A stretch of 64,000 nt of DNA from the NCBI GenBank assembly GCA_024331095.1, contig JANDJE010000004.1, positions 56,469 through 120,468 of the forward strand, read 5' to 3'. The translations under genes and the position numbers were made by a program. Within the stretch, counting starts at the first letter, position 1. Each line of letters starts with the position of its first letter. The notes beneath the pieces were generated by a model, which ran no database searches, had not been told where the DNA came from, and worked only from the letters and a program-made list of their open reading frames with translations. This DNA is from Nitrospira sp. (GTDB lineage Bacteria; Nitrospirota; Nitrospiria; Nitrospirales; Nitrospiraceae). This document shows positions 8,309 to 16,473 of the stretch, one piece after another.

Positions 8309-10042
8309 ATGAAAACCTCTCAACTCCTCATCCCCACCTTGCGGGAAGACCCCGGCGAAGCGGAAACCGTCAGTCACCGGCTGATGCTCCGGGCGGGATT
8401 GATTCGCAAGACGGCCGCCGGCATTTACACGTACCTTCCCCTGGGGTTGCGGGTGATCCGAAAGATCGAAGGCATTATTCGCGAGGAGATGAATCGCGCG
8501 GGGGCGCAGGAATTGTTGATGCCCATCGCCTCTCCGGCCGAATTGTGGAAGGAGACCGGTCGCTGGGACCATTACGGCAAGGAATTGCTCCGTTTCAAAG
8601 ACCGCCATGACCGAGATTTCTGCCTCGGCCCCACGCACGAAGAGGTCATTACCGATCTGTTCAGGCGTGAGGTGCGCTCGTATCGGCAACTGCCCCTCAA
8701 TTTTTATCAAATCCAGACGAAATTTCGCGATGAGATACGGCCTCGCTTCGGACTGATGCGAGGCCGGGAGTTCATCATGAAAGACGCCTATAGCTTCGAC
8801 GCCGACGAGGCGGGCGCGCGGGCGAGCTACCAAAAAATGTACGATGCCTACACCAGAATTTTTACCCGATGCGGGTTGACCTTTCGCGCGGTCGAGGCCG
8901 ACACCGGATTGATCGGAGGGGACGTCTCGCATGAATTCATGGTCTTGGCCGCCACCGGTGAAGCGACCGTCGTGTACACCGAGGAAGGATCGTACGCGGC
9001 CAATCTCGAACGGGCGGAACTTTTGCCTCCCGCCGACGCCGACGACGCCCCGTTTCAACCGCTGACGGCCGTATCGACCCCCCAATGCAGGACGGTGGAA
9101 GAAGTCACGTCCTTCCTACACGTTCTCCCTCGACAACTGATCAAGACGCTCATCTACAAGGCGGAGAACGAGCCGGTCGCCGTCCTCATCCGAGGGGATC
9201 ATGAATTGAACGAAGTGAAGCTGGCCCGTCTCTTGCGCGTGATGGACGTTCAATTGGCCGACCCCGAGACCGTCTTGCGTCTCACAAACGCCCCCGTCGG
9301 CTTCGCCGGCCCCATCGGTCTCTCCGGTATCCGCATCTTGGCGGACCACGCGATCGCAGGCATGCGAAACGTCGTGGTCGGCGGGAACCGAGAGGACACA
9401 CACTACGTCAACGCCAATTTGGATCGCGACTTCACAGTCGATCGCTTCGCCGATCTTCGGAACGCGCAGGCGGGCGATCCTTCACCGCGCGGAGACGGGC
9501 CTTTAGTCCTGGCGAAGGGCATTGAAGTGGGCCAAGTGTTCCTCCTCGGGACCAAGTACAGCAAGAGTATGAACGCCACGATTCTCGACGATCAAGGCAA
9601 AGAACGTTTTGCCGTCATGGGCTGCTACGGGATCGGTGTCGGCCGAACCGCCGCGGCCGCCATCGAGCAGAACCACGACGAGAAAGGCATCATCTGGCCG
9701 TTTCCGATCGCTCCCTTTCACGTCCACCTGCTGCCGGTCACGCAATCGAGCAAGACGGCCGAGGCCACCGCCCGTCTCTACGAGGCGTTGCAGGAGGGAG
9801 GATTCGAAGTCCTTTGGGACGATCGAGACGAGCGCGCCGGCGTCAAGTTCAATGACGCCGACCTTATCGGGGCTCCTTTCCAAATCGTGGTCGGGGACAA
9901 GGGGCTTGCCGACGGCGTCGTTGAAGTTAAAATCCGACGGACCGGTGCGAAATCGCGCGTCAGTCCATCGGATATTCTGACTCATCTCGGCAAAGCCGCT
10001 CCGGACAAAGCTGCTCCTGAATCGACCAGGCCGCGCCCGTAA
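8309..10042 (+). CDS. proS: Prolyl-tRNA synthetase, bacterial type
   Basis: Charges tRNA-Pro. Length 577 aa, the bacterial-type (ProS type 1) length with the YbaK-like editing insertion between motifs 2 and 3 (about residues 230-390). Class II features visible are the N-terminal KTAAGIYTYLPLG segment, motif 2 around FRDEIRPRFGLMRGREF and motif 3 MGCYGIGVGRT. The anticodon-binding domain is at the C-terminus. It is the last gene of the uppS-to-proS operon; the next gene is 238 bp downstream. Confidence 0.96.
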   Translation: MKTSQLLIPTLREDPGEAETVSHRLMLRAGLIRKTAAGIYTYLPLGLRVIRKIEGIIREEMNRAGAQELLMPIASPAELWKETGRWDHYGKELLRFKDRHDRDFCLGPTHEEVITDLFRREVRSYRQLPLNFYQIQTKFRDEIRPRFGLMRGREFIMKDAYSFDADEAGARASYQKMYDAYTRIFTRCGLTFRAVEADTGLIGGDVSHEFMVLAATGEATVVYTEEGSYAANLERAELLPPADADDAPFQPLTAVSTPQCRTVEEVTSFLHVLPRQLIKTLIYKAENEPVAVLIRGDHELNEVKLARLLRVMDVQLADPETVLRLTNAPVGFAGPIGLSGIRILADHAIAGMRNVVVGGNREDTHYVNANLDRDFTVDRFADLRNAQAGDPSPRGDGPLVLAKGIEVGQVFLLGTKYSKSMNATILDDQGKERFAVMGCYGIGVGRTAAAAIEQNHDEKGIIWPFPIAPFHVHLLPVTQSSKTAEATARLYEALQEGGFEVLWDDRDERAGVKFNDADLIGAPFQIVVGDKGLADGVVEVKIRRTGAKSRVSPSDILTHLGKAAPDKAAPESTRPRP

Positions 10043-10280
10043 ATCTTACGCATAAGCCTTACGATGGACGGACGCGTGCCGCTTCCCGCCTTCTTTCTCC
10101 GCCGCTCTATGTGATTGAGTAAAATCCCCTTTTTCTTGCCTTCCTTGGCTCGTCCGTTAGACTAAGTTTCGACTACTGAGCGAGGCAATCGCCTCAATAC
10201 ACACGTCGGTGGTTTTTTCGCCAACCGTTTGCGTCACTTGCCGGGCAGGCGATCAATCGGTTCCGAGGAGCATCGCGGGA

Positions 10281-12590
10281 ATGAACGTCAAACCGATGAC
10301 GCAGACGCTTCGGGAACTCAACCTTAAAATCGAACAGGCCGAGCAGGTCAATCGAATCATCAAGCAGATTCAGTGTGCCACCAACCTCGATCAGATCGTC
10401 CTGGACCTCCACCACGACATTCTCAGCCTGTTCGACGCGCAGGACTTGACGCTGTTCGCGGTCGATACGGACAAGAAAGAAATCTTCTTCAAAATCCCGC
10501 AAGTCGACAGCGTCGAAGAATTCCGCATCCCCATCACCGAGCAGAGCCTGGCCGGGTTCTGCGCGAAATATCTCCGCCCCGTCAACGTCGCCGACGCCTA
10601 TAACGCCGCGGAGCTGCGGAATATCCATCCCGCCCTGCTCCACGACAGCACCTACGACAAGCGGACGGGCTTCAAAACCAAACAGGTGCTGACTTATCCG
10701 ATCGTCGCCGACAACAAATACCTCATGGGCGTGATCCAGCTCTTGAACAAGAAAACCGGATCGCGCTTCACGAGAAAGGACGAAGAGTCCGTCGCCGAAA
10801 TCGCCAAGGCGCTCGGCACCGCCTTCTACAATCTGAAAAACACGGCGAAGAAAAATCCCACGCGCTTCGATCTGCTGCTCAACGGCAATCGTCTCACGCA
10901 AACCGATCTCGACAACGCGATCGCCGAATCGCGCAAAGGCGTCAACGATCTGGAGACAATTCTGCTCGAAAAGTACAAGGTCCCCAAATCCGAGCTCGGC
11001 AAGTCGCTGGCGCAGTTCTACAAGTGTCCTTACGTCGAATACAGCGAGCGCACCGTCATCGACGTCGAGCTCCTTAAAAACCTCAATCTTGACTACTTAA
11101 AAAAGAATCACTGGATCCCCATCCGGCGGGATCGTACCTCGATCGAAATCCTGACCGACGATCCCGGCGATTTGGATCGGGTTCAGGACATCAAACGAAC
11201 GTTCCCCGGACTCAACATCCGCTTCGCCGTGGGCTTGCGGCGCGACATCGCTCAATTCCTGGCCGCAGGGCAAGGAGACGGAGGAGGCCGCAAGCTGGAC
11301 GAAAGCGTCTCCGACATTCTTGGCGAGCTCGTCACCGAGGCGCAAGCCGAAGCCATGGAAGAAGCGACCGCGGGTGGGCTTGATGAAAATGACAGCGCCA
11401 TCGTGCGTCTGGCGAACCAGATCATCGCCGACGCCTATCGGCAAAATGCATCGGACATTCACATCGAGCCTTATGGAGAAAAGCGCGAGACCGTCGTCCG
11501 TTTCCGCGTGGACGGCGAATGTTTCGAGTACATGAAAATTCCCCAGAGCTACCGCCGCGCCATCGTCTCGCGGATCAAAATCATGGCCAGCCTTGACATC
11601 GCCGAGCGGCGCAAGCCGCAGGATGGAAAGATCAAGTTCAAATTGTCGGACACAAAGGAAATCGAACTCCGCGTCGCGACCATCCCCACGGCCGGATACA
11701 ACGAGGACGTCGTGCTGCGCATCCTCGCCGCAAGCGAACCGCTGCCGCTCGATCAAATGGGGTTTTCGGAACGCAATCTCAAGGCCCTCAAGGAAATTTC
11801 CGAAAAGCCCTACGGGATCATTCTCTGCGTGGGGCCGACCGGATCGGGCAAAACGACCACGCTTCACTCCGTGCTGGGCCATATCAACACGCCGGACATC
11901 AAGATCTGGACCGCCGAAGATCCGGTGGAAATCACGCAATACGGATTGAGGCAAGTTCAAGTTCAACCGAAAATCGGCTTCACGTTCGCGGCGGCCATGC
12001 GCGCGTTCCTGCGCGCGGACCCGGATGTGATCATGGTCGGAGAAATGCGGGACAAAGAAACGGCCGACATGGGTATCGAAGCCTCTCTTACGGGCCATTT
12101 GGTGCTCAGCACTCTGCACACGAACAGCGCCGTGGAAACCGTCACTCGCCTGCTCGACATGGGTTGCGATCCTTTCAGCTTCGCCGATGCCATGCTGGGC
12201 GTCTTGGCCCAACGCCTTGCCCGGCGCCTCTGCAAAGATTGCAAAGAACAGTATGTCTGCACGCCGGAGGAATACGCCGAACTTCGGTCGGGCTATGGGG
12301 CGGAGCAATGGGATCAACTCGGAGTCAAACAGGATAATACGTTTCGCCTGTATCGAGCCAAAGGCTGCGAGACGTGCAATCGCTCCGGCTTCAAAGGACG
12401 CATCGCTCTCCATGAGCTGCTGCTCGGCACCGACGAAATCAAACGCATGATCCAGCGCAGGGCCACCACGGAAGAGATGCTCAAGACCGCCCTCGCTCAG
12501 GGCATGACGACCCTCCTCCAAGACGGCATTCAAAAAGTGCTTCAGGGGCAGACCACCTACAAAGAGGTCAAGGCGGTCGCCATCAAATAG
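10281..12590 (+). CDS. pilB: GAF domain-containing PilB/GspE-type assembly ATPase
   Basis: Cytoplasmic hexameric ATPase of the type II secretion / type IV pilus extension family. Length 769 aa. A GAF domain occupies roughly residues 30-190, a GspE/MshE-like N-terminal domain about 195-350 and the ATPase core the rest. Walker A GPTGSGKTTT is near 517, Walker B around DPDVIMVGEMRDKE, and the His-box TGHLVLSTLHTN follows. Two CxxC pairs (CKDC, CETC) form the usual zinc knuckle. ATG 10281 has a GAGGAG ribosome site; an earlier in-frame start at 10209 is less likely. The N-terminal GAF domain is an addition to classical PilB. No other pilus genes flank it, but a PilZ protein lies just downstream on the opposite strand. 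Confidence 0.9.
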   Translation: MNVKPMTQTLRELNLKIEQAEQVNRIIKQIQCATNLDQIVLDLHHDILSLFDAQDLTLFAVDTDKKEIFFKIPQVDSVEEFRIPITEQSLAGFCAKYLRPVNVADAYNAAELRNIHPALLHDSTYDKRTGFKTKQVLTYPIVADNKYLMGVIQLLNKKTGSRFTRKDEESVAEIAKALGTAFYNLKNTAKKNPTRFDLLLNGNRLTQTDLDNAIAESRKGVNDLETILLEKYKVPKSELGKSLAQFYKCPYVEYSERTVIDVELLKNLNLDYLKKNHWIPIRRDRTSIEILTDDPGDLDRVQDIKRTFPGLNIRFAVGLRRDIAQFLAAGQGDGGGRKLDESVSDILGELVTEAQAEAMEEATAGGLDENDSAIVRLANQIIADAYRQNASDIHIEPYGEKRETVVRFRVDGECFEYMKIPQSYRRAIVSRIKIMASLDIAERRKPQDGKIKFKLSDTKEIELRVATIPTAGYNEDVVLRILAASEPLPLDQMGFSERNLKALKEISEKPYGIILCVGPTGSGKTTTLHSVLGHINTPDIKIWTAEDPVEITQYGLRQVQVQPKIGFTFAAAMRAFLRADPDVIMVGEMRDKETADMGIEASLTGHLVLSTLHTNSAVETVTRLLDMGCDPFSFADAMLGVLAQRLARRLCKDCKEQYVCTPEEYAELRSGYGAEQWDQLGVKQDNTFRLYRAKGCETCNRSGFKGRIALHELLLGTDEIKRMIQRRATTEEMLKTALAQGMTTLLQDGIQKVLQGQTTYKEVKAVAIK

Positions 12591-12713
12591 TTGCGGCACT
12601 CCAAGGAAATCTTCGGACAAAGATATCGCGCGGCGGCGAGGAAAACCGATCCTTCCGCAGGGAAACCGCATGGCAACGGAAACGTGCGTCGGTGGGATCG
12701 AAGAACCGAAAGG

Positions 12714-13115
12714 TCAGGGAACAGGCACAGGGAACTGCCGAGCAGAACGGCCCGAAAGCATCTGAAGACCGGCATCGGCTATCGGCGAACGATCGTCGAA
12801 CTCGATACCATAGGTCTGCGCCCTTCCCCAACGAACGGTCGCAACCTCGATGATCGTGGGAGAAGTATGATGTGGAAATTGCAGGCTGAGTGCGATGCGA
12901 TCACCGGGCGAGATCACCGCCTCGGTCATCATTCGGGCGCCCTTTGCTGACATGTCATAGACGACCCCGACGTCGCCTTGCTCGACGGCAAGCCGTCGAT
13001 TCGGACTGACCAACGCAAACAAACATGGAAACGGTGTCGCAAGACGGACGCGACAATGGCGGCGCAACTGAGCGAACCGTCGTTTTTTGGCCGTCTCGAC
13101 ATCTATTGGTTCCAT
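12714..13115 (-). CDS. PilZ domain protein (putative c-di-GMP receptor)
   Basis: Single-domain PilZ protein of 133 aa. The two c-di-GMP contact motifs are both visible: an RxxxR box (RRHCR) near residues 18-22 and a DxSxxG box (DMSAKG) downstream. The ATG at 13115 has an AAAGGAG site 7 nt upstream, so it is preferred over the in-frame start six codons earlier. It converges with the pilB-like gene, 123 bp away. PilZ proteins commonly tune pili or motility, which fits the neighbour but is inference. Confidence 0.85.
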   Translation of the reverse strand: MEPIDVETAKKRRFAQLRRHCRVRLATPFPCLFALVSPNRRLAVEQGDVGVVYDMSAKGARMMTEAVISPGDRIALSLQFPHHTSPTIIEVATVRWGRAQTYGIEFDDRSPIADAGLQMLSGRSARQFPVPVP

Positions 13116-13504
13116 CCGGCGCTCCTTTTTCAAATCCCTTTTCGCATCATCTGCCGTCGAACGAACCGGTCATGCCAGGAAACCGATCGAGCGTTTCACC
13201 GTCACCGACAACGGGAATTCCCCTAAAAAAGAAGGTCCGTCGTGTGCGCTTTTCTTCTTACGACAACCTTTCGAAGTCCAACTGTATCTCACAAACAGCC
13301 TTCGGCAAATTGTTTTGAATTTTCCCGTCGACCGTCATCGCCATGTTCACCGTATGACCGACCGTGTCTTGATGAGCCGTCATCGAGATCGGGAAACCGA
13401 TCGCCGATAGGTCATTTGGTGGAGCTGGCCCGCTGAGTCTTTTGTCCCATGACAACGGACATATGAACGTTCACCCTCTAAAAACTTTATGAGATAATGA
13501 CGTC
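13116..13504. other. Intergenic region between PilZ gene and KimA-like gene
   Basis: 389 bp between divergent genes. The only convincing element is the promoter at 13470-13498 next to the transporter. Short open frames exist on both strands (for example 13258-13455 minus), but none has a ribosome site or a recognisable protein. Confidence 0.5.
13470..13498 (+). promoter_or_regulatory. Sigma70-like promoter that appears to give a leaderless transcript
   Basis: TTCACC (13470-13475), a 17-bp spacer and GATAAT (13493-13498). The -10 matches 5 of 6 bases and the -35 matches 4 of 6. The expected +1, seven bases after the -10, coincides with the A of the ATG at 13505. No ribosome-binding site is visible before that ATG, which fits leaderless translation. 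Confidence 0.55.
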
Positions 13505-15328
13505 ATGTTTCTAAAACGCTGGCTGGTCGGCGACCCGCTGAAGACAACTCAGGCCGGAGACCAGCGGTTGTCAAAAACCCTCGCGCTCGCCATTTTTTCT
13601 TCCAATAATATTTCTTCCGTCGCGTACGCGACGGAAGAAATATTATTGGTTCTCGTCCTGGGAGGCACAGCCGCCATCGCATGGTCGATTCCGGTCAGTC
13701 TGGCCATCCTGTTCCTCGTACTGATTCTTACCATCTCCTATAGACAAATCATCTACGAGTACCCGGAAGGAGGCGGAGCCTATACCGTCGCCAAGGCGAA
13801 CCTGGGGGAGCTGCCGTCGCTGGTCGCGGCCGGGGCCTTGATGATCAGCTACGTCGTCACCGTGGCGGTCAGCATCGCGGCGGGAATCGCGGCGCTCACC
13901 TCGGCAGTGCCGAGTCTCTTCCCCCATCGTGAAGCGCTCGGGCTCGTGACGATTCTCTTCATCGTCATCATGAACCTGCGCGGCGTCCGGGAGTCGGGCA
14001 CGGTTTTTTCCATCCCGACGTACTTCGCCATCGCCGGACTCAGCCTGCTCGTCATTGTGGGAGTGGCGCGATCCCTGTTCGATCCGAGACTCGATCCGGC
14101 GACGGGAGCTTCGGCTTCCCCGATCGAGCAGGCGGAACCCATCACGCTGTTTTTGCTTCTTCGGGCCTTTGCGGTCGGCTGCTCGGCGGTCACCGGCATG
14201 GAGGTCATCTCGAACGGCGTGAAGGCGTTTCGTTACCCAGAATCCAAAAACGCCGCCGTGACCATGATTTGGATGTCTCTCATTTTAGGCTCGCTCTTTA
14301 TGGGAGTGAGCTGGATGGCTTATCACTACCACGTAATTCCGAAACCCGATGAGACGGTCGTTTCCCAACTGGCCCGTCTGACATTCGGAACCGGCGCGCT
14401 GTATTACGCCGTCCAAATCGGCACCATGATCCTCTTGATCCTGGCCGCCAACAGTGCGTTCGCGGGTTTTCCCCATTTGGCGTCGATCCTGGCCAGAGAC
14501 GGATTCATGCCTCATCAAATGGCGTCGATCGGCGATCGTCTGGTCTTCTCCAACGGCATCATCCTCCTGGGAGTGTTCGCCTGCCTGCTGCTCGTCGTGT
14601 TTGAAGGAGACACTCACGCGCTGATCCCGCTCTACGCCATCGGCGTATTCGTATCCTTCACTATTTCACAGTCCGGAATGGTCCAAAGCTGGCTGAGACG
14701 CAAGGGGGAACACTGGAGGGAAAAACTCGTCGTCAACGGCGTGGGGGCGCTGACGACCGGCATCGCCACGCTCATCATCGCCACGACGAAGTTCTGGGAC
14801 GGCTCATGGATCGTTCTCTTTCTGATTCCTCTCCTGATTCTCATGTTTCGCGGCATCCGATCACACTACTTGGCCGTCAAGGAGCAGATCGCGCTCGCGC
14901 GGGATTCCCGCCCTCCCCATCCCAGACGAAACCTGGTGCTCCTTCCGATCAGCGGAGTGAACAAATCCGTGGTGCGGGCCGTCGATTACGCCAGAAGTCG
15001 CGGCGGAGAAATCAGGGCGATTTTGGTGGACGTCAACAAAGAAGAAACCGCTCTTGCGGAAATCCAGTGGGCGCAATGGGGCTGCGGCATTCCTTTGATC
15101 GTTCTGCCGTCTCCTTACCGTTCCGTGCTGGGATCGATCATGGACTTTATCGAAGAGCAACGGCAAAAGGATCCGGATTGCTGGATCACCGTCGTGCTCC
15201 CGGAAATTCTCCCGGCGCGTTGGTGGCAGAATATTCTGCACAACCAACGGGCGCTCATGCTGAAAGCCGCGCTGCTGTTCAAAGAGCGGGTGGTTTTGAC
15301 CGACGTGCCGTTTCATTTGACAAGGTAA
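13505..15328 (+). CDS. APC-superfamily transporter, KimA/YdaO-like (potassium importer family)
   Basis: Integral membrane transporter of 607 aa, the same length as B. subtilis KimA as I recall it, and clearly similar across the N-terminal helices (GDPLKTTQAGDQRLSKTLAL, LTISYRQIIYEYPEGGGAYT). It has about 12 membrane helices up to residue ~450 and then a soluble C-terminal domain of about 140 residues. In KimA the motif SSDALSSVAY carries an Asp (D36) used in K+/H+ coupling. Here it reads SSNNISSVAY, with Asn at residue 34. A second KimA Asp (D117) aligns with Ser in LMISYVVTVAVS. Substrate is therefore uncertain: potassium, amino acid or other. A perfect 48-bp palindrome spans codons 34-48. 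Rare-looking codons ATA and TTA lie inside it. Confidence 0.85.
   Translation: MFLKRWLVGDPLKTTQAGDQRLSKTLALAIFSSNNISSVAYATEEILLVLVLGGTAAIAWSIPVSLAILFLVLILTISYRQIIYEYPEGGGAYTVAKANLGELPSLVAAGALMISYVVTVAVSIAAGIAALTSAVPSLFPHREALGLVTILFIVIMNLRGVRESGTVFSIPTYFAIAGLSLLVIVGVARSLFDPRLDPATGASASPIEQAEPITLFLLLRAFAVGCSAVTGMEVISNGVKAFRYPESKNAAVTMIWMSLILGSLFMGVSWMAYHYHVIPKPDETVVSQLARLTFGTGALYYAVQIGTMILLILAANSAFAGFPHLASILARDGFMPHQMASIGDRLVFSNGIILLGVFACLLLVVFEGDTHALIPLYAIGVFVSFTISQSGMVQSWLRRKGEHWREKLVVNGVGALTTGIATLIIATTKFWDGSWIVLFLIPLLILMFRGIRSHYLAVKEQIALARDSRPPHPRRNLVLLPISGVNKSVVRAVDYARSRGGEIRAILVDVNKEETALAEIQWAQWGCGIPLIVLPSPYRSVLGSIMDFIEEQRQKDPDCWITVVLPEILPARWWQNILHNQRALMLKAALLFKERVVLTDVPFHLTR
13602..13649. 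repeat. Perfect 48-bp palindrome inside the transporter gene
   Basis: Two 24-nt arms (13602-13625 and 13626-13649) are exact reverse complements with no spacer; symmetry breaks immediately outside. The centre is CGCGTACGCG and the outer parts are AT-rich (CCAATAATATTT). Both strands read the same stretch SNNISSVAYATEEILL in one frame. Confidence 0.97.
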
Positions 15329-15333
15329 AGGGA

Positions 15334-16395
15334 ATGCGGACGACCGGCCGGCGGATGGATCATCTCATGCGCGCGATGGGTCTTGCGTCCGCCCTTGCGA
15401 GCTTCGCCGCGCCGTGGAGCGTCGAGACCGCCTCCGCCTTCAAGATCATCGAACCATCGGAAGGCGCCGTTCTCAAGGCCGGCGGCATCGTCACCGCACG
15501 CGTGGACTTGGGCACGGACCGCGGCATCGTCAAGGTCCGCTACTATTGGTATCGCGCAGGGGACGAGGTTTTGGTCGAACAGGATGACGCGACGGCCACA
15601 GGCTCGATTATCGCGCCCGTGGCCATGATCGGAGAGGCCGAACACGATCCGCCGTTCGGTGGGTCCTTGCCTGTTCCGCGAGATGGAATCGGACCGATGC
15701 GATTGTTGGCGGTCGCGGATGTCTCGCGGGGACGACTCGGCACCCGTTCCGTGTTCGATGAAATCATCGTGCGCGTGGAACCGGAGGCCGTCCTTCACAC
15801 CATTGATTTTGAGACGGACAAACCTCTGCAACTGGGACGGACGGGACAATCGTCCGCCTTCGGTCACGTGGATTCTCTGGGAAAAATTTTCGAACTGCCG
15901 GTCGTCGGCGAATTCTCCGACGGCATGACTCGAAGAATCACCGGGCCGGAGACGGGCACCGCCTATGATTCATCCAATCCTCGCGTCATCAAAATCCTCT
16001 CGGACGGCCTCTTGCAGATCACGGGCAACGGCAAGACGGTCATCACCGTTTCGAATCGCGGCAAACAGGCGCGCCTGGACGTGGAAGTCAACGTCAATGA
16101 CGAGCCCAACGAACCACCCATCGCGGACGCCGGAACCGACAAAACCGTGAAAGCCGGGTCGAAAGTGAAACTGACCGGCATAAAGAGCCGGGATCCCGAA
16201 GGCGACGCGCTCTACTACAGTTGGAGTCAAGTTCGCGGCAGCAAAGTCTCCCTGCTTGATGCCGATAACTCCGAAGCCTCCTTCCTTGCACCGCCCGTTT
16301 CGGAGCCGAGGACCTACCGGTTCAAACTACGGGTGACGGATAAGAGAGGCGCGGACAGTCTCCCGGCGTTCGTCAATGTGACGGTGGAACCGTAG
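15334..16395 (+). CDS. Exported PKD/Ig-like domain protein
   Basis: Predicted secreted or cell-surface protein of 353 aa. An N-terminal signal-like region (hydrophobic MGLASALASFAAP, then AFKII) is followed by a beta-rich domain, a BIG2-like segment with TAYDSSNPRVIKILSDG, and a C-terminal PKD domain (residues ~255-353) starting at PPIADAGTDKTVKAGS and containing SRDPEGDALYYSW. The ATG at 15334 lies 5 bp after the transporter stop with AAGGTAAAGGGA upstream, so the two genes probably share a transcript. PKD domains are structural and mediate surface interactions; a specific role cannot be inferred. Confidence 0.75.
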   Translation: MRTTGRRMDHLMRAMGLASALASFAAPWSVETASAFKIIEPSEGAVLKAGGIVTARVDLGTDRGIVKVRYYWYRAGDEVLVEQDDATATGSIIAPVAMIGEAEHDPPFGGSLPVPRDGIGPMRLLAVADVSRGRLGTRSVFDEIIVRVEPEAVLHTIDFETDKPLQLGRTGQSSAFGHVDSLGKIFELPVVGEFSDGMTRRITGPETGTAYDSSNPRVIKILSDGLLQITGNGKTVITVSNRGKQARLDVEVNVNDEPNEPPIADAGTDKTVKAGSKVKLTGIKSRDPEGDALYYSWSQVRGSKVSLLDADNSEASFLAPPVSEPRTYRFKLRVTDKRGADSLPAFVNVTVEP

Positions 16396-16473
16396 AGGTT
16401 CAGGAAGCTCCGCCTACATCGAAATCCGACGGCTCCAACGACCATGGAGCGCCGTTTTCCACAACCATCGTCT

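Noticed and set aside
11097..12671. 524-aa minus-strand frame opposite the PilB-like gene
   Set aside because: Antisense to a clear ATPase; composition typical of reverse-frame translation in high-GC DNA (runs of Arg, Gly, His).
13258..13455. 65-aa minus-strand frame in the PilZ-transporter gap
   Set aside because: No ribosome site and no recognisable protein, though it sits in a gap and cannot be fully excluded.
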